A model generated the notes under the pieces. It was not told the origin of the DNA. It ran no database searches and saw only the letters and a list, made by a program, of their open reading frames with translations. Below are positions 25,718 through 35,834 of a stretch of DNA of 64,000 nucleotides, in pieces (within the stretch, counting starts at the first letter, position 1; each line of letters begins with the position of its first letter). Location of the stretch: the NCBI RefSeq assembly GCF_001730235.1, contig NZ_MIJF01000078.1:1-64000 (forward strand), written 5' to 3'. The stretch comes from Vulcanibacillus modesticaldus (lineage in GTDB: Bacteria > Bacillota > Bacilli > Tepidibacillales > Tepidibacillaceae). Position numbers and translations under genes: made by a program.

Positions 25718-26659
25718 ATGGATTTTCAGGCGTTTTTAATTACTTACAGAGAAGGAATCGAGGCATTTCTTATTCTTGGAATTATTACAACTTATCTTAA
25801 AAAGATGGATCAAAAAAAGTATCTTAAGTGGGTTTATACTGGAGCGATAGGAGCTGTTTTATCTAGCTTAGTAGTAGCATTTATCTTCCAAGTTATTTTA
25901 ACTGGCTTTACGGTTATGGGCAGTGAAAATTATATGAAACTTAGTATCATGTTGATCTCCAGCGTATTATTAACCCAGATGATATTTTGGATGAATGAAA
26001 ATAGCCGAGATTTAGATAATAAAACCCAACAAAAACTATCTCATATCATTTCAACTGGTAGTGTTATTGGGATGGTTACACATGCTTATTTGGTTGTCTT
26101 GCGTGAAGGAGTAGAAACTGTATTTTTCTTTGCCGCTATAACTGGTGGAGATATTACACAAGCATTAGAAAGCTATGGAGCGTTATTTGGAATAGTTTTG
26201 GCAGCAATTACTGTCACAATTATGTTTAAAGGTTTGGTCCGTTTTCCATTGAAACGCTTTTTCCAACTTACAGGTGTGCTAATAATGATGATTGCTGCAG
26301 GCTTATTGGTTCAAGGTATTGCTTTAATGCAAGATCTAGGAATAATTGGAAGTGCGATGCCTGAGGTTTATAATATTATTGAAATTTTACCGGAACATCC
26401 AATTGACGGGGCACAGTATTATCGAGATACTGGAATTAAGCCTCTTATTAGTGGAGAAGTTGGGATATTCTTAAAGGCGATGTTTGGGTACTCCCATAAT
26501 CCTTCTATTGAAGAATTGTTGGCATATTTAGGTTATTTTGTAGTAATAATTTTATGGATTCGTAATTCTAACATAAAAAAAAATAAAACTGATAATCTCA
26601 AAAGAAGTTTTAGCATTAAAAGGAATAAAACTAATAATCTCAAAAAAAGTTTAAATTGA
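25718..26659 (+). CDS. FTR1-family iron permease (EfeU-like)
   Basis: High-affinity iron permease with about seven membrane helices. Both iron-binding REGxE motifs are present: REGIE at residues 11-15 and REGVE at 129-133. At 313 residues it lacks the long N-terminal external domain fused to the permease in Bacillus EfeU; the separate secreted helical proteins of this locus may replace it. The C-terminal tail is very basic and contains a near-duplicate (NKTDNLKRSFS / NKTNNLKKSLN), probably a recent short duplication. A Fur box upstream indicates expression in low iron. No EfeO/EfeB-like peroxidase gene is seen in the window. Confidence 0.92.
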   Translation: MDFQAFLITYREGIEAFLILGIITTYLKKMDQKKYLKWVYTGAIGAVLSSLVVAFIFQVILTGFTVMGSENYMKLSIMLISSVLLTQMIFWMNENSRDLDNKTQQKLSHIISTGSVIGMVTHAYLVVLREGVETVFFFAAITGGDITQALESYGALFGIVLAAITVTIMFKGLVRFPLKRFFQLTGVLIMMIAAGLLVQGIALMQDLGIIGSAMPEVYNIIEILPEHPIDGAQYYRDTGIKPLISGEVGIFLKAMFGYSHNPSIEELLAYLGYFVVIILWIRNSNIKKNKTDNLKRSFSIKRNKTNNLKKSLN

Positions 26660-26683
26660 TTTGTCTGATAGATTGTTTTTATG

Positions 26684-26713
26684 AGTTACCTCTTTTTAGG
26701 GGTAACTTTTTTG
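26684..26713 (+). terminator. Terminator after the FTR1 permease gene
   Basis: AGTTACC (26684-26690) pairs with GGTAACT (26701-26707), followed by five to six T. Confidence 0.82.
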
Positions 26714-26862
26714 TTTATCACCAAAGTTTCATATCGAAAAAACATTTAGACTATACTGAAACAAAAAAAGATTAAAATTATTCAGAAAAAAATATACAAA
26801 AACTCCGTTTAATTTATTACAATATAGACAGGTATATAGAATCATAAAAAGGAGGAGTTAAC

Positions 26863-28554
26863 GTGAGTGAAGGTGTTGAAAAAAAGATATGGCTGTCATC
26901 TTACCCAAAAGAAGTTCCTCATTCAATTGATTACCCTATAGTATCTTTAGCGCAATTGCTTATTGATACTGCAACTGAATTTCCTGAAAATGATGCCATT
27001 TTTTTTATGGGTAAAAGGATAAAATATAAATCTCTTTTGGAACAGACTTACCAATTTGCACATGCACTAAAAAGTATGGGGGTAAAGAAGGGCGACCGAG
27101 TTGCTATTATGCTTCCAAATAGTCCTCAAGCAGTTATTAGTTATTATGGTACGTTAATGATAGGGGCTACTGTAGTTCAAACAAATCCTTTATATACAGA
27201 GAGGGAATTAGAGCATCAAATGGTTGATTCGGGAGCAGAAACGATAATAACATTAGATCTGCTCTATCCTAAAGTGGCTAAAGTGAAACCGCTTTCTTCA
27301 TTGAAAAACATCATTGTAACAAGCATTAAGGATTATTTACCTTTCCCTAAAAATATTCTATACCCTCTTTCTCTAATTAAAGATAAGCAATATATAAAAA
27401 TACCTAAAACAGAGGGAGTTTTTAAATATTCGTCACTGCTTAAAATACAGCCGAAAACATCAATTCAGGTTGAAGTTGACCCTAGAGAAGATATTGCATT
27501 ATTACAGTACACTGGTGGTACAACTGGTCTTTCAAAGGGTGTTATTTTGACCCATTATAATTTGGTTACCAATGCGGTACAAGCAAGTTATTGGATGTAT
27601 CGTTCTGAAAAGGGTAAGGAAAGATTTCTTGGTGTATTACCTTTATTTCATGTTTTTGGTATGACAATAGTTATGAATCTAAGTATTTATAGAGCAGCAT
27701 CGATGATTTTGGTTCCAAGATTTAAAGTTGAAGATGTTCTTGAGCTGATACAAAAAGAGAGGCCTACATTTTTCCCAGGGGCGCCTACAATGTATATTGC
27801 TCTGATCAATCATCCTGAAATAGATGAATATGATTTATCATCACTTGAAGCATGTATTAGTGGATCTGCACCACTACCTCTTGAAGTTCAGGAAAAATTC
27901 GAAAAAATTACTGGTGCTAGGATAGTTGAAGGTTACGGATTAACCGAGGCTTCACCTGTTACCCATTGTAACCCTATTTGGGATAAAAGAAAAAATGGAA
28001 GCATTGGTCTACCGTGGCCGGATACTTTGGCAAAGGTTGTCGACCCAGCAACTGGTGAGGAAATTGAACAAGGTCAAATTGGAGAACTCGTTGTAAAGAG
28101 TCCAACTGTCATGAAGGGTTATTGGAATAGACCCGAAGAGACAAATGAGGTTTTGCAAGATGGATGGTTGTTAACCGGTGATATGGCAACGGTTGACGAT
28201 GAAGGATATTTTTATATAGTTGATCGTAAAAAAGATATGATTATCGCAGGAGGTTATAATATTTATCCTCGAGATGTTGAAGAAGTATTGTTTGAGCATC
28301 CTGCTGTTCAAGAAGCGGTTGTTGTTGGTATTCCAGATCCTTATAGAGGGGAGACTGTGAAGGCATTTATCGTGCTAAAAGAAGGAATAGAAGTTACAGA
28401 AAAAGAGCTTGATGATTTTTGTCGAACTCATTTAGCTGCATATAAAGTTCCTAGATTATATGAATTCAGAACTGAATTACCCAAAACTCTAGTAGGAAAG
28501 GTATTAAGAAGAGCATTACTCGAAGAAGAAAAGGAAAAAGGGAAGGTTGGTTAA
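26863..28554 (+). CDS. lcfA: Long-chain fatty-acid-CoA ligase
   Basis: AMP-forming acyl-CoA synthetase that activates fatty acids with ATP and CoA. The AMP-binding P-loop-like motif is YTGGTTGLSKGVILTH near residue 218. YGLTEASPVTH lies near 366, GWLLTGDMATVDDEGYF near 430, and the C-terminal lysine is in PKTLVGKVLRR. The 563-residue length fits FadD/LcfA. The GTG start at 26863 has AGGAGGAG upstream. It heads the beta-oxidation cluster and, as in Bacillus lcfA, is followed by the regulator fadR and an enoyl-CoA hydratase gene. I see no FadR box directly ahead of it. Confidence 0.93.
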   Translation: MSEGVEKKIWLSSYPKEVPHSIDYPIVSLAQLLIDTATEFPENDAIFFMGKRIKYKSLLEQTYQFAHALKSMGVKKGDRVAIMLPNSPQAVISYYGTLMIGATVVQTNPLYTERELEHQMVDSGAETIITLDLLYPKVAKVKPLSSLKNIIVTSIKDYLPFPKNILYPLSLIKDKQYIKIPKTEGVFKYSSLLKIQPKTSIQVEVDPREDIALLQYTGGTTGLSKGVILTHYNLVTNAVQASYWMYRSEKGKERFLGVLPLFHVFGMTIVMNLSIYRAASMILVPRFKVEDVLELIQKERPTFFPGAPTMYIALINHPEIDEYDLSSLEACISGSAPLPLEVQEKFEKITGARIVEGYGLTEASPVTHCNPIWDKRKNGSIGLPWPDTLAKVVDPATGEEIEQGQIGELVVKSPTVMKGYWNRPEETNEVLQDGWLLTGDMATVDDEGYFYIVDRKKDMIIAGGYNIYPRDVEEVLFEHPAVQEAVVVGIPDPYRGETVKAFIVLKEGIEVTEKELDDFCRTHLAAYKVPRLYEFRTELPKTLVGKVLRRALLEEEKEKGKVG

Positions 28555-28599
28555 TAGTAAAACAAATATAATTAAAATATTCTAAAAATAAAAAAAATA

Positions 28600-28628
28600 T
28601 TGATTTTAAATAAAATTTATTATATTCT
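28600..28628 (+). promoter_or_regulatory. Putative promoter of fadR
   Basis: TTGATT (28600-28605), 17 bp, TATTCT (28623-28628). The predicted start of transcription falls at the edge of the FadR operator. Confidence 0.4.
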
Positions 28629-28637
28629 TGAAGTGAA

Positions 28638-28655
28638 TGAATGAATAGTCATTCA
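28638..28655 (+). promoter_or_regulatory. FadR operator ahead of fadR
   Basis: TGAATGAATAGTCATTCA matches every position of the Bacillus FadR model TGAATGAMTANTCATTCA and is a perfect 7-4-7 inverted repeat. It lies between the likely promoter and the fadR ribosome site, so FadR should repress itself and the downstream genes until long-chain acyl-CoA releases it. Confidence 0.9.
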
Positions 28656-28688
28656 TTAGTATTAGATTTGTCAAGAGTGGAGGAAAAA

Positions 28689-29279
28689 ATGGCAAAAAAA
28701 ACAGGAGAAAAATTTGAAGCAATTTTAGACGCGGCAGTTAAAGTAATAGCCCAAAATGGTTATCACAACTCACAAGTTACAAAAATTGCTCGCGAAGCGA
28801 GAGTTGCTGATGGAACAATCTATTTATACTTTGAGAATAAAGATGATATCCTTGTATCTTTGTTTCATACTAGAATGGACGAATTTGCCACAAAAGTTAA
28901 ACAAAAAATCGACCTAGTAGATACGCCTGAGGAGAAATTATATCAGTTAATATATATGCATTTTAAAATATTTGCTTTAGATCATAATCTTGCAATAGTT
29001 ACCCAGATTGAAATTCGTCAGTCTAATCGTAGAATTCGAAATGATATTGGAAAGAGTTTAAAAAAGTATCATCGGCTAATCGAAGAACTTGTTGAATTTG
29101 GAGTTCAAAAAGGTAAGTTTCACGATGGGATCGATGTTCGTCTCATGAGGCAGATGATCTTTGGTATTTTGGATGAGACAGTTTCTTCATGGGTTATGAA
29201 AGATATGAAATATGATTTATTAGAACTTGTTGATCCTATTTATTTTTTGATTGCCAATGGGATAGAAAGAAAAAGTTAA
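28689..29279 (+). CDS. fadR: TetR-family fatty-acid degradation regulator FadR
   Basis: A 196-residue TetR regulator, close to the 194 of Bacillus FadR. The N-terminal helix-turn-helix runs KIAREARVADGTIYLYFENKDDIL (by position about 34-57). The C-terminal domain should bind long-chain acyl-CoA. The start is the ATG at 28689 with GTGGAGG upstream; an in-frame ATG at 28641 lies inside the operator and is unlikely. Position between lcfA and the hydratase gene matches Bacillus, and the perfect operator supports autoregulation. Confidence 0.93.
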   Translation: MAKKTGEKFEAILDAAVKVIAQNGYHNSQVTKIAREARVADGTIYLYFENKDDILVSLFHTRMDEFATKVKQKIDLVDTPEEKLYQLIYMHFKIFALDHNLAIVTQIEIRQSNRRIRNDIGKSLKKYHRLIEELVEFGVQKGKFHDGIDVRLMRQMIFGILDETVSSWVMKDMKYDLLELVDPIYFLIANGIERKS

Positions 29280-29298
29280 ATATTAAAGGAGGAAAATT

Positions 29299-30078
29299 AT
29301 GCAGTTAGAAAGAGTGAAATATGAATTAGACGGTAGTGTAGCGATAATTACGATCAACCATCCTCCTGTGAATGCGCTAGGAAAAAAAACATTACAAGAC
29401 TTAGACAGTGCTTTAGACGAAGCTATTAGGGATCAAAGAGTTAAGGCTGTAGTATTAACCGGAGAAGGAAGATTTTTTGTAGCTGGTGCAGATATTAAGG
29501 AGATTAACACCATATCTTCAGAGGATGAAGGTAAAAAGTTAGCTTTACTGGGACAAAGGATTTTCAACAAGATCGAAGGGATGAGAAAGCCAGTAGTTGC
29601 AGCAATTAATGGTGCATGTTTAGGTGGAGGAATGGAGTTAGCAATGGCTTGTCATCTAAGAATTGCAGCAGAATCTGCCAAATTAGGCCAGCCAGAAATT
29701 AATCTTGGTTTAATTCCGGGTTATGGAGGAACCCAAAGGTTAGCACGTCTAACGAATAAAGCTATTGCCCTTGAATGGATATTAACAGGAGATCAATATT
29801 CTGCTGATCAAGCATTCCGTATAGGAGTTGTGAATAGGGTGGTAGCAAGTGATAGGGTGGTCGATGAAGCTAAACAATTAGCTAAAATAATATCTTCAAA
29901 AGGAAAGATAGCAATTGCTAAATCTATTGAAGCAATTTATCAAGGGATAGAAACTACCTTAGAACAAGGATTGGAGATCGAAGCAAATCTTTTTGGGGAA
30001 ATATGTATGACTGAGGATAAAAAAGAGGGCGTGCAAGCATTTTTAGAAAAGAGAACTCCAAATTTTAAAGATAAATAG
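29299..30078 (+). CDS. fadB: Enoyl-CoA hydratase (FadB type)
   Basis: Crotonase-family enzyme hydrating trans-2-enoyl-CoA to 3-hydroxyacyl-CoA. The oxyanion and catalytic regions are RFFVAGADIKE (near residue 60), NGACLGGGMELAMACHLRIA (near 104, first Glu) and GQPEINLGLIPGYGGTQRL (second Glu). Length 259 residues is standard. It begins 20 bases after fadR with AAAGGAGG and is followed by etfB and etfA, as in the Bacillus lcfA operon. Confidence 0.92.
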   Translation: MQLERVKYELDGSVAIITINHPPVNALGKKTLQDLDSALDEAIRDQRVKAVVLTGEGRFFVAGADIKEINTISSEDEGKKLALLGQRIFNKIEGMRKPVVAAINGACLGGGMELAMACHLRIAAESAKLGQPEINLGLIPGYGGTQRLARLTNKAIALEWILTGDQYSADQAFRIGVVNRVVASDRVVDEAKQLAKIISSKGKIAIAKSIEAIYQGIETTLEQGLEIEANLFGEICMTEDKKEGVQAFLEKRTPNFKDK

Positions 30079-30133
30079 GATCTTAGATAAATAAAGAATG
30101 ATTTTGAGCAACTTATAAAAAGGAGGAGCCACT

Positions 30134-30901
30134 GTGAATATTTTAGTATTGATGAAGCAAACCTTTGATACAGAAGAAAAAATAGTTTTGGAGGATGGCA
30201 AAGTTAGTGAAGAAGGGGTAGAGTTTATTATCAACCCTTACGATGAGTACGCTGTTGAGGAAGCAATTACGATTAAAGAGGAGCTCGGTGGAGAGGTAAC
30301 GGTTATCTCTTTAGGACCAGACCGCTTTGAATCATCAATCCGTACTGCATTAGCAATGGGTGCTGATAAAGCTATTTTAGTCGATGATCCAGATTTATTT
30401 GGTGATGAGTATAGTGTTGCTAAAGTACTTGCAAAGGTGATTCAAGATCAATCCTTTGATTTAATCTTAGGTGGGTATGTGGCTGTTGATAATGGTTCAG
30501 GTCAAGTTCCACAACGTGTAGCGGAAATATTAAATATACCTTTTATCAGTACAGCGGTAAAGATTGAAGTAGATAATTCTAAAGTTACTGTCCATAGAGA
30601 TGTGGAGGGAGATACAGAGATATTAGAAACAAATTTACCAGCTATAATCACCTCACAACAAGGTTTAAATGATCCGAGATATCCATCTTTACCAGGAATT
30701 ATGAAGGCTAAGAAGAAGCCATTAAAGCATTTATCGGCTAGTGATTTAGAAATTTCACCTGAATCAGTTCAAGCTAAGACAGAAGAAATAGATATTTTTC
30801 TACCACCAAAGAAAGAAGCAGGACGTATTTTATCCGGAGAATTAGGTGAACAAGCAAAAGAACTAATTGAACTATTACACAATGAAGCCAAAGTCTTATA
30901 A
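30134..30901 (+). CDS. etfB: Electron transfer flavoprotein beta subunit
   Basis: Adenine-nucleotide-binding subunit of ETF, which takes electrons from acyl-CoA dehydrogenases. Typical features are NILVLMKQTFDTEEKI at the start, NPYDEYAVEEA, GADKAILVDD, and the ETF-beta signature in the region VEGDTEILETNLPAIITSQQGLNDPRYPSL (about residues 157-186). Length 255 residues. The GTG start at 30134 has AGGAGGAG upstream, and etfA begins 20 bases after the stop. Confidence 0.93.
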   Translation: MNILVLMKQTFDTEEKIVLEDGKVSEEGVEFIINPYDEYAVEEAITIKEELGGEVTVISLGPDRFESSIRTALAMGADKAILVDDPDLFGDEYSVAKVLAKVIQDQSFDLILGGYVAVDNGSGQVPQRVAEILNIPFISTAVKIEVDNSKVTVHRDVEGDTEILETNLPAIITSQQGLNDPRYPSLPGIMKAKKKPLKHLSASDLEISPESVQAKTEEIDIFLPPKKEAGRILSGELGEQAKELIELLHNEAKVL

Positions 30902-30921
30902 ATGTGGGGGAGGAGAGACAG

Positions 30922-31908
30922 GTGAGTAAAAAAGTATTAGTATTTGCAGAAGGAAGAGAAGGACGATTAAGAAATGTTTCCTTAGAAGCACTTTCTGTAG
31001 CAAAATTGGTGGCGGAAGGCGGAGAGATCGCAGCTACGGTTTTTGGGACACAGAGTAGTCAGTTTGTTGACATTTTAGCACATCATGGTGCCGATAAAGT
31101 ATATGTGTTAGATCATTCTTCATTGGATCAATATTTGATCGAAATATATAAAGAAGCGTTTATGCAAGTAGTTAATGAATTTAAGCCAGATGTTATTTTA
31201 ATAGGGCATACAGCAAATGGTAGAGATTTTGCGCCAAAGATTGCTCAAGCTCTTGAAGTGGGAATGATTTCGGATTGTACAGCAGTGGATTTAGTAGATG
31301 GTAAAATCGTATTTACTCGTCCTATATATGCAGGCAAAGCGTTTGTTAAAAAGGTATCAAAAGATGATATCATTTTAGCAACAATTCGTCCGAATAATAT
31401 TTCCATGGGTGAACCAGATTCATCTAGGACTGCTGAAATGATCGAATTATCATATACTCCATCAGAATCATCCTTGAGGGTTCAAATTAAGGATGTCCTT
31501 AGAAAGGCGAGTAAAGGCGTCGACCTAACTGAAGCTAATATTGTTATATCAGGTGGACGAGGAACGAAAAGTAAAGAAGGCTTTGAGAAATTATATGAAC
31601 TTGCTGAGTTATTAAATGCTGCAGTTGGTGCTTCACGTAGTGCTTGTGATGAAGGATATGCTGATTATTCTTTGCAGGTTGGTCAAACAGGTAAAGTAGT
31701 TACTCCTGACCTATATATTGCATTAGGTATTTCAGGAGCTATTCAGCATCTAGCTGGTATGTCTAATTCAAAAATAATCGTGGCAGTAAATAAGGACCCC
31801 GAGGCTCCTATTTTCCAAGTTGCCGATTATGGAATTGTAGGCGATTTATTCGAAGTACTTCCGATGTTAGTTGAGGAAGTTAAGAAACTAAAGAGTGAAA
31901 GTGCGTAG
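30922..31908 (+). CDS. etfA: Electron transfer flavoprotein alpha subunit
   Basis: FAD-binding partner of EtfB. The FAD signature YIALGISGAIQHLAGM is near residue 273, preceded by GASRSACDEGY and VGQTGKVVTPDLY. Length 328 residues. The start is taken as GTG at 30922 because GGGGAGGAGAG lies just upstream; a GTG at 30904 would sit inside that site. A terminator follows, separating the regulatory half of the cluster from the thioesterase onward. Confidence 0.93.
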   Translation: MSKKVLVFAEGREGRLRNVSLEALSVAKLVAEGGEIAATVFGTQSSQFVDILAHHGADKVYVLDHSSLDQYLIEIYKEAFMQVVNEFKPDVILIGHTANGRDFAPKIAQALEVGMISDCTAVDLVDGKIVFTRPIYAGKAFVKKVSKDDIILATIRPNNISMGEPDSSRTAEMIELSYTPSESSLRVQIKDVLRKASKGVDLTEANIVISGGRGTKSKEGFEKLYELAELLNAAVGASRSACDEGYADYSLQVGQTGKVVTPDLYIALGISGAIQHLAGMSNSKIIVAVNKDPEAPIFQVADYGIVGDLFEVLPMLVEEVKKLKSESA

Positions 31909-31917
31909 ATCACCAAT

Positions 31918-31950
31918 AGAGTCTCCCTTTCTATGGTGAGGCTCTTTTTT
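31918..31950 (+). terminator. Terminator after etfA
   Basis: AGAGTCTC (31918-31925) pairs with GAGGCTCT (31938-31945), then a T run. An alternative pairing TCACCAATAG/CTATGGTGA overlaps it. Confidence 0.75.
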
Positions 31951-31986
31951 ATCGAAATTTCGTATCAGAAGGATTGATGATAGATT

Positions 31987-32451
31987 ATGGGATACCCTGA
32001 ATTCATAAAATCAGATATTAATTATTGGTTACAAGGTTTTCGATTTTCAACAACTATAAAAATTCGGTTTAGTGAGACAGATGCTTATGGGCATGTAAAC
32101 AATGTAAGTTATTTTACCTATTTTGAACAAGCTAGGTTGGATTATTTAGAACACTTAGGGTTGGTAGATGAATTAATGAAGTCACCAAATAATCTAATAG
32201 TCACAGCAAATCTAGAATGTCATTATTTATCTCAGTTACATTATGGACAATTAATAGATGTATATGTTCGAATAGCAAGAATGGGGAAGAGTAGTTTTGA
32301 TTTAGAATATGCGATTAAAGATAAGAAGAAGGGGATTTTAGCAGCAGTTGGAAAAGGAACGATCGTTCATATCAACAAACAAACTGGTAAGAGCGAGGCT
32401 TTACCAGCGTTTATCAAAGAGAAAATTGTAGAATATGAAAAAATTAATTAG
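31987..32451 (+). CDS. Hotdog-fold acyl-CoA thioesterase (4HBT family)
   Basis: A 154-residue single hotdog-domain protein. The family motif RFSETDAYGHVNNVSYFTYFEQARLDYL is given by position (about residues 29-56), with the Asp of ETDAYGHVNN as active-site candidate. It probably hydrolyses acyl-CoA to free acid and CoA and may relieve CoA sequestration during beta-oxidation. It stands 69 bases before fadF and about 80 after etfA, between a terminator and the next operon part. Chain-length preference cannot be read. Confidence 0.87.
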   Translation: MGYPEFIKSDINYWLQGFRFSTTIKIRFSETDAYGHVNNVSYFTYFEQARLDYLEHLGLVDELMKSPNNLIVTANLECHYLSQLHYGQLIDVYVRIARMGKSSFDLEYAIKDKKKGILAAVGKGTIVHINKQTGKSEALPAFIKEKIVEYEKIN

Positions 32452-32520
32452 CAAATCACCATTAATGAGAATGATGGGGTTCTAATTATTTTAGCTTGTA
32501 TAGATGGGGGTGGAGAGATA

Positions 32521-34602
32521 ATGCTGTATTATTTGAATTTTATTGCATTTTTAGTTGTAACAGCCTATGCTCTATGGGTTTTTTATAAAGTCATTCATGC
32601 TCGTATTACTTATATTAAGTTAGGAAAACCAGAGAAATTAGAAAAAAACACCAAGGCACGATTAAAAAATATTTTGTCTTTAGTCATAGGACAAAAAAAA
32701 TTATTGAAAGACAAGAAAAGTGGTATTATGCACGTTATCTTCTTTTATGGAGCGATACTCGTGCAAGCTGGTACAATCGAGCTAATAATAAAAGGTTTTG
32801 TCCATGGGTTCGAACTTCCTGTACCATATTATAATTTCTTTACACTTTCCCAGGAAATTTTGGTTGGATTGGTAATTTTAGCTGTTATATACGCAACATA
32901 TCGTAGATATATCGAGAAACTACCTCGTTTACAACAAACATTTCGTGCGGGGCTGGTGTATTGGTTTCTTGGATTTTTAATGCTTTCAATAGTTGTTACG
33001 GGCGGAGTTGAGATGGTTTTATTCAACGAAGAGCCTTCAGTTTATAAGCCTTTATCAACCCTTTTCTTTTGGCTGTTTGAAGGGGTTTCGGAAACTACTG
33101 CATATGTGATCTTTTATATCGGTTGGTGGTCACATTTATTAATCATATTGGGATATTTGATTTATTTACCACAACATAAGCAAGCTCATGAAATATTTGC
33201 GATTATTAACAGTTACCTGAAGCGCTTACATTCTCCTGGAAAGTTATCGTCGATTGACTTTGAAGATGAAGAACAAGAAGAATTTGGCGTAGGTAAGATA
33301 GAAGATTTTACTCAAAAACAGTTGATAGATTTATATGCATGTGTTGAATGTGGACGTTGTACTTCAATGTGTCCTGCTACTGCTTCTGGCAAGACTTTAT
33401 CACCAAGAGAGTTAATCATAAAGTTACGAGATCATTTAACAGACAAAGGAAGCGTAATAGCACCTAATACTGTTCCATGGGCACCGGGAAACATATTTAA
33501 AACACCGCGTAATTATCCGATTGCTACAGCACGCCAAGAAGCTGCAGTAGCTACTGATGGTGCAAATGCGTTGGAATCAAATATTGGAGCCGAGCTTAAT
33601 TTAATTGGCGAAGTAATCACTGAGCAAGAAATTTGGGCATGTACAACTTGTCGTAACTGTGAAGATCAATGTCCTGTTTCCAATGAACACGTTCAAAAAA
33701 TAATCGACCTCAGAAGATACCTTGTTCTAACAATGGGTGAAATGAGGCCTGAAGTTACACGTACATTTAATAATATTGAACGTCAAAGTAATCCATGGGG
33801 TATTAACCGAAAAGAACGTATTAATTGGAGAGATGAAATAGAAGACGTAAAAGTTCCTACCGTAAAAGAAACTGATGAATTTGAATATTTATTATTTGTA
33901 GGTTCTATGGGTTCATTTGATAATCGTAGTAAAAAGATTACTCAATCATTGGTTAGGGTGCTTTCCAAGGCAGGAATTAAGTTTGCAATATTAGGAAATG
34001 ACGAAAAAAACTCAGGAGATTCTGTAAGACGTTTAGGTAACGAATATTTATATCAAGAATTGGCTATAGAAAATATATCCAATTTCCGAAAATATGATGT
34101 TAAAAAAATAATAACTATTGACCCTCATGCCTATAACACCTTTAAAAATGAATATCCTGAATTTGGATTAGAAGCGGAAGTATATCATCATACAGAAATT
34201 TTAGCAAAATTGATTGAAGAGGGTAGGATTAAACCGGAAAAAGAGGTTAAAGAGACCATTACTTACCACGATTCCTGTTATCTAGGACGTTATAACGACA
34301 TTTATGATGCACCGCGCCTAATTCTGAATTCAATTCCGGGAATCGAACTTAAAGAGATGGAAAGAAATAGACAAGATGCAATGTGTTGCGGTGCAGGCGG
34401 AGGGATGATGTGGTTAGAAGAAAAGGAAGGAACTAGAATAAATATCTTACGAACTGAACAAGCGTTGTCTTGTAACCCTGATACGATTGCAACTGCATGT
34501 CCATACTGTTTAACAATGATGTCAGATGGAACAAAGGCGAAAGGCGTTGAGGAAGAAGTTAATACTTTAGATGTTGTGGAATTATTAGAAAAATCCCTTT
34601 GA
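32521..34602 (+). CDS. fadF: Fe-S membrane oxidoreductase, ETF:quinone type (FadF/YwjF)
   Basis: A 693-residue membrane protein with an N-terminal NarI-like group of about six helices (to about residue 225), a cytoplasmic ferredoxin-type region with [12 protein letters not shown] (from Cys274) and [12 protein letters not shown] (from Cys374), and two CCG-type cysteine-rich motifs ending in [14 protein letters not shown] and AMCCGAGGG. This layout matches Bacillus FadF, proposed to pass electrons from ETF to menaquinone. Its place beside etfBA supports that job. The C-terminal stop overlaps the start region of the thiolase gene. Confidence 0.9.
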   Translation: MLYYLNFIAFLVVTAYALWVFYKVIHARITYIKLGKPEKLEKNTKARLKNILSLVIGQKKLLKDKKSGIMHVIFFYGAILVQAGTIELIIKGFVHGFELPVPYYNFFTLSQEILVGLVILAVIYATYRRYIEKLPRLQQTFRAGLVYWFLGFLMLSIVVTGGVEMVLFNEEPSVYKPLSTLFFWLFEGVSETTAYVIFYIGWWSHLLIILGYLIYLPQHKQAHEIFAIINSYLKRLHSPGKLSSIDFEDEEQEEFGVGKIEDFTQKQLIDLYACVECGRCTSMCPATASGKTLSPRELIIKLRDHLTDKGSVIAPNTVPWAPGNIFKTPRNYPIATARQEAAVATDGANALESNIGAELNLIGEVITEQEIWACTTCRNCEDQCPVSNEHVQKIIDLRRYLVLTMGEMRPEVTRTFNNIERQSNPWGINRKERINWRDEIEDVKVPTVKETDEFEYLLFVGSMGSFDNRSKKITQSLVRVLSKAGIKFAILGNDEKNSGDSVRRLGNEYLYQELAIENISNFRKYDVKKIITIDPHAYNTFKNEYPEFGLEAEVYHHTEILAKLIEEGRIKPEKEVKETITYHDSCYLGRYNDIYDAPRLILNSIPGIELKEMERNRQDAMCCGAGGGMMWLEEKEGTRINILRTEQALSCNPDTIATACPYCLTMMSDGTKAKGVEEEVNTLDVVELLEKSL

Positions 34603-34619
34603 TGAGAGGAGAAGGAAAA

Positions 34620-35798
34620 TTGAGAAAAACAGTTATTGTCAGTGGGGCTAGAACTCCATTTGGTAAATTGGGTGGAGCTTTGAAGAGTTTATCGGCTGCT
34701 GACTTAGGTGGAATTGCGATCCGTGAAGCAATTAATCGGGGAAATATTAAGGATGATCAAATTGATGAAGTAATCATGGGAATGGTTTTACAAGGTGGTG
34801 CGGGTCAAATCCCATCTAGGCAAGCAGCTAGAAAGGCTGGGCTAGATTGGAATGTTCCTACAGAAACTATTAATAAGGTTTGTGCATCAGGTTTACGTAG
34901 TGTTACCCTAGGCGATCAAATCATCCGAAGTGGTGATGCTGATGTAATTGTTGCCGGTGGTATGGAGAGCATGAGTAATGCTCCTTATGCCTTACCTAAT
35001 GTTAGATTTGGTTTGAAGATGGGAAATGGCGAGTTGCAGGATTTGATGGTATATGACGGATTAACTTGTTCATTTGAAAATGTTCATATGGCTGTTCATG
35101 GTAGTAACGTTGCCAAAGAATATGGCATTTCCCGCCAGGATCAGGATGAATGGGCTTTAAGAAGTCATCAGCGAGCAATCGCAGCTATCGACAATGGTAA
35201 ATTGGCTGAAGAAATCATTCCGGTTACTGTAAAAACGAAAAAAGCTGAAATTATAGTTGACACAGATGAAGCACCTAGAAGAGATACAGATTTAGCAAAA
35301 CTATCTAAATTGCCTCCAGTATTCGCAAAGGATGGAACGATTACAGCCGGAAATGCTCCAGGTATTAACGATGGAGCGGGAGCTCTTGTTCTTATGTCCG
35401 GTGAAAAGGCAGAAAATTCAGGAATTAAGCCGTTAGCAACCATTTTAGGGCATGCAGAAGTTGGTTTAGAGGCACCTTATATTGCAACGGCACCAGGATT
35501 CGCTATTAAAAAACTATTAAATAAGACGGGATATAAGTTAGATCAGATAGATTTATTTGAAATTAACGAAGCATTTGCATCAGTAGTCTTAACCAGTAAG
35601 AAAATAGTAGATTACGACCTAGAAAAAGTAAATGTTAATGGAGGGGCCGTAGCATTAGGACATCCGATTGGAGCTAGTGGTGCAAGGATTCTAATGACTT
35701 TAATATTCGAATTACGCAGAAGAGGCGGAGGTCTAGGAATAGCGGCAATTTGTAGTGGCTCTGCCCAAGGTGACGCGATTTTAGTTAAGGTTGATTGA
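34620..35798 (+). CDS. Acetyl-CoA C-acetyltransferase (thiolase)
   Basis: Thiolase family enzyme of 392 residues. The acylated cysteine is in [10 protein letters not shown] (near residue 87), the His in [17 protein letters not shown] (near 343), and the second Cys in [12 protein letters not shown]. It condenses or cleaves acetoacetyl-CoA or 3-ketoacyl-CoA. The TTG at 34620 is preferred: AGAGGAGAAGG precedes it and the protein then has the standard length, whereas upstream TTG/ATG codons at 34599/34602 overlap fadF. It is the first of two thiolases; the next gene is a 3-hydroxybutyryl-CoA dehydrogenase, so this one may serve short chains. Confidence 0.9.
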   Translation: MRKTVIVSGARTPFGKLGGALKSLSAADLGGIAIREAINRGNIKDDQIDEVIMGMVLQGGAGQIPSRQAARKAGLDWNVPTETINKVCASGLRSVTLGDQIIRSGDADVIVAGGMESMSNAPYALPNVRFGLKMGNGELQDLMVYDGLTCSFENVHMAVHGSNVAKEYGISRQDQDEWALRSHQRAIAAIDNGKLAEEIIPVTVKTKKAEIIVDTDEAPRRDTDLAKLSKLPPVFAKDGTITAGNAPGINDGAGALVLMSGEKAENSGIKPLATILGHAEVGLEAPYIATAPGFAIKKLLNKTGYKLDQIDLFEINEAFASVVLTSKKIVDYDLEKVNVNGGAVALGHPIGASGARILMTLIFELRRRGGGLGIAAICSGSAQGDAILVKVD

Positions 35799-35834
35799 CG
35801 TGGCATTGATTCTAAAAAAGAAAGGGGAGAGAGG

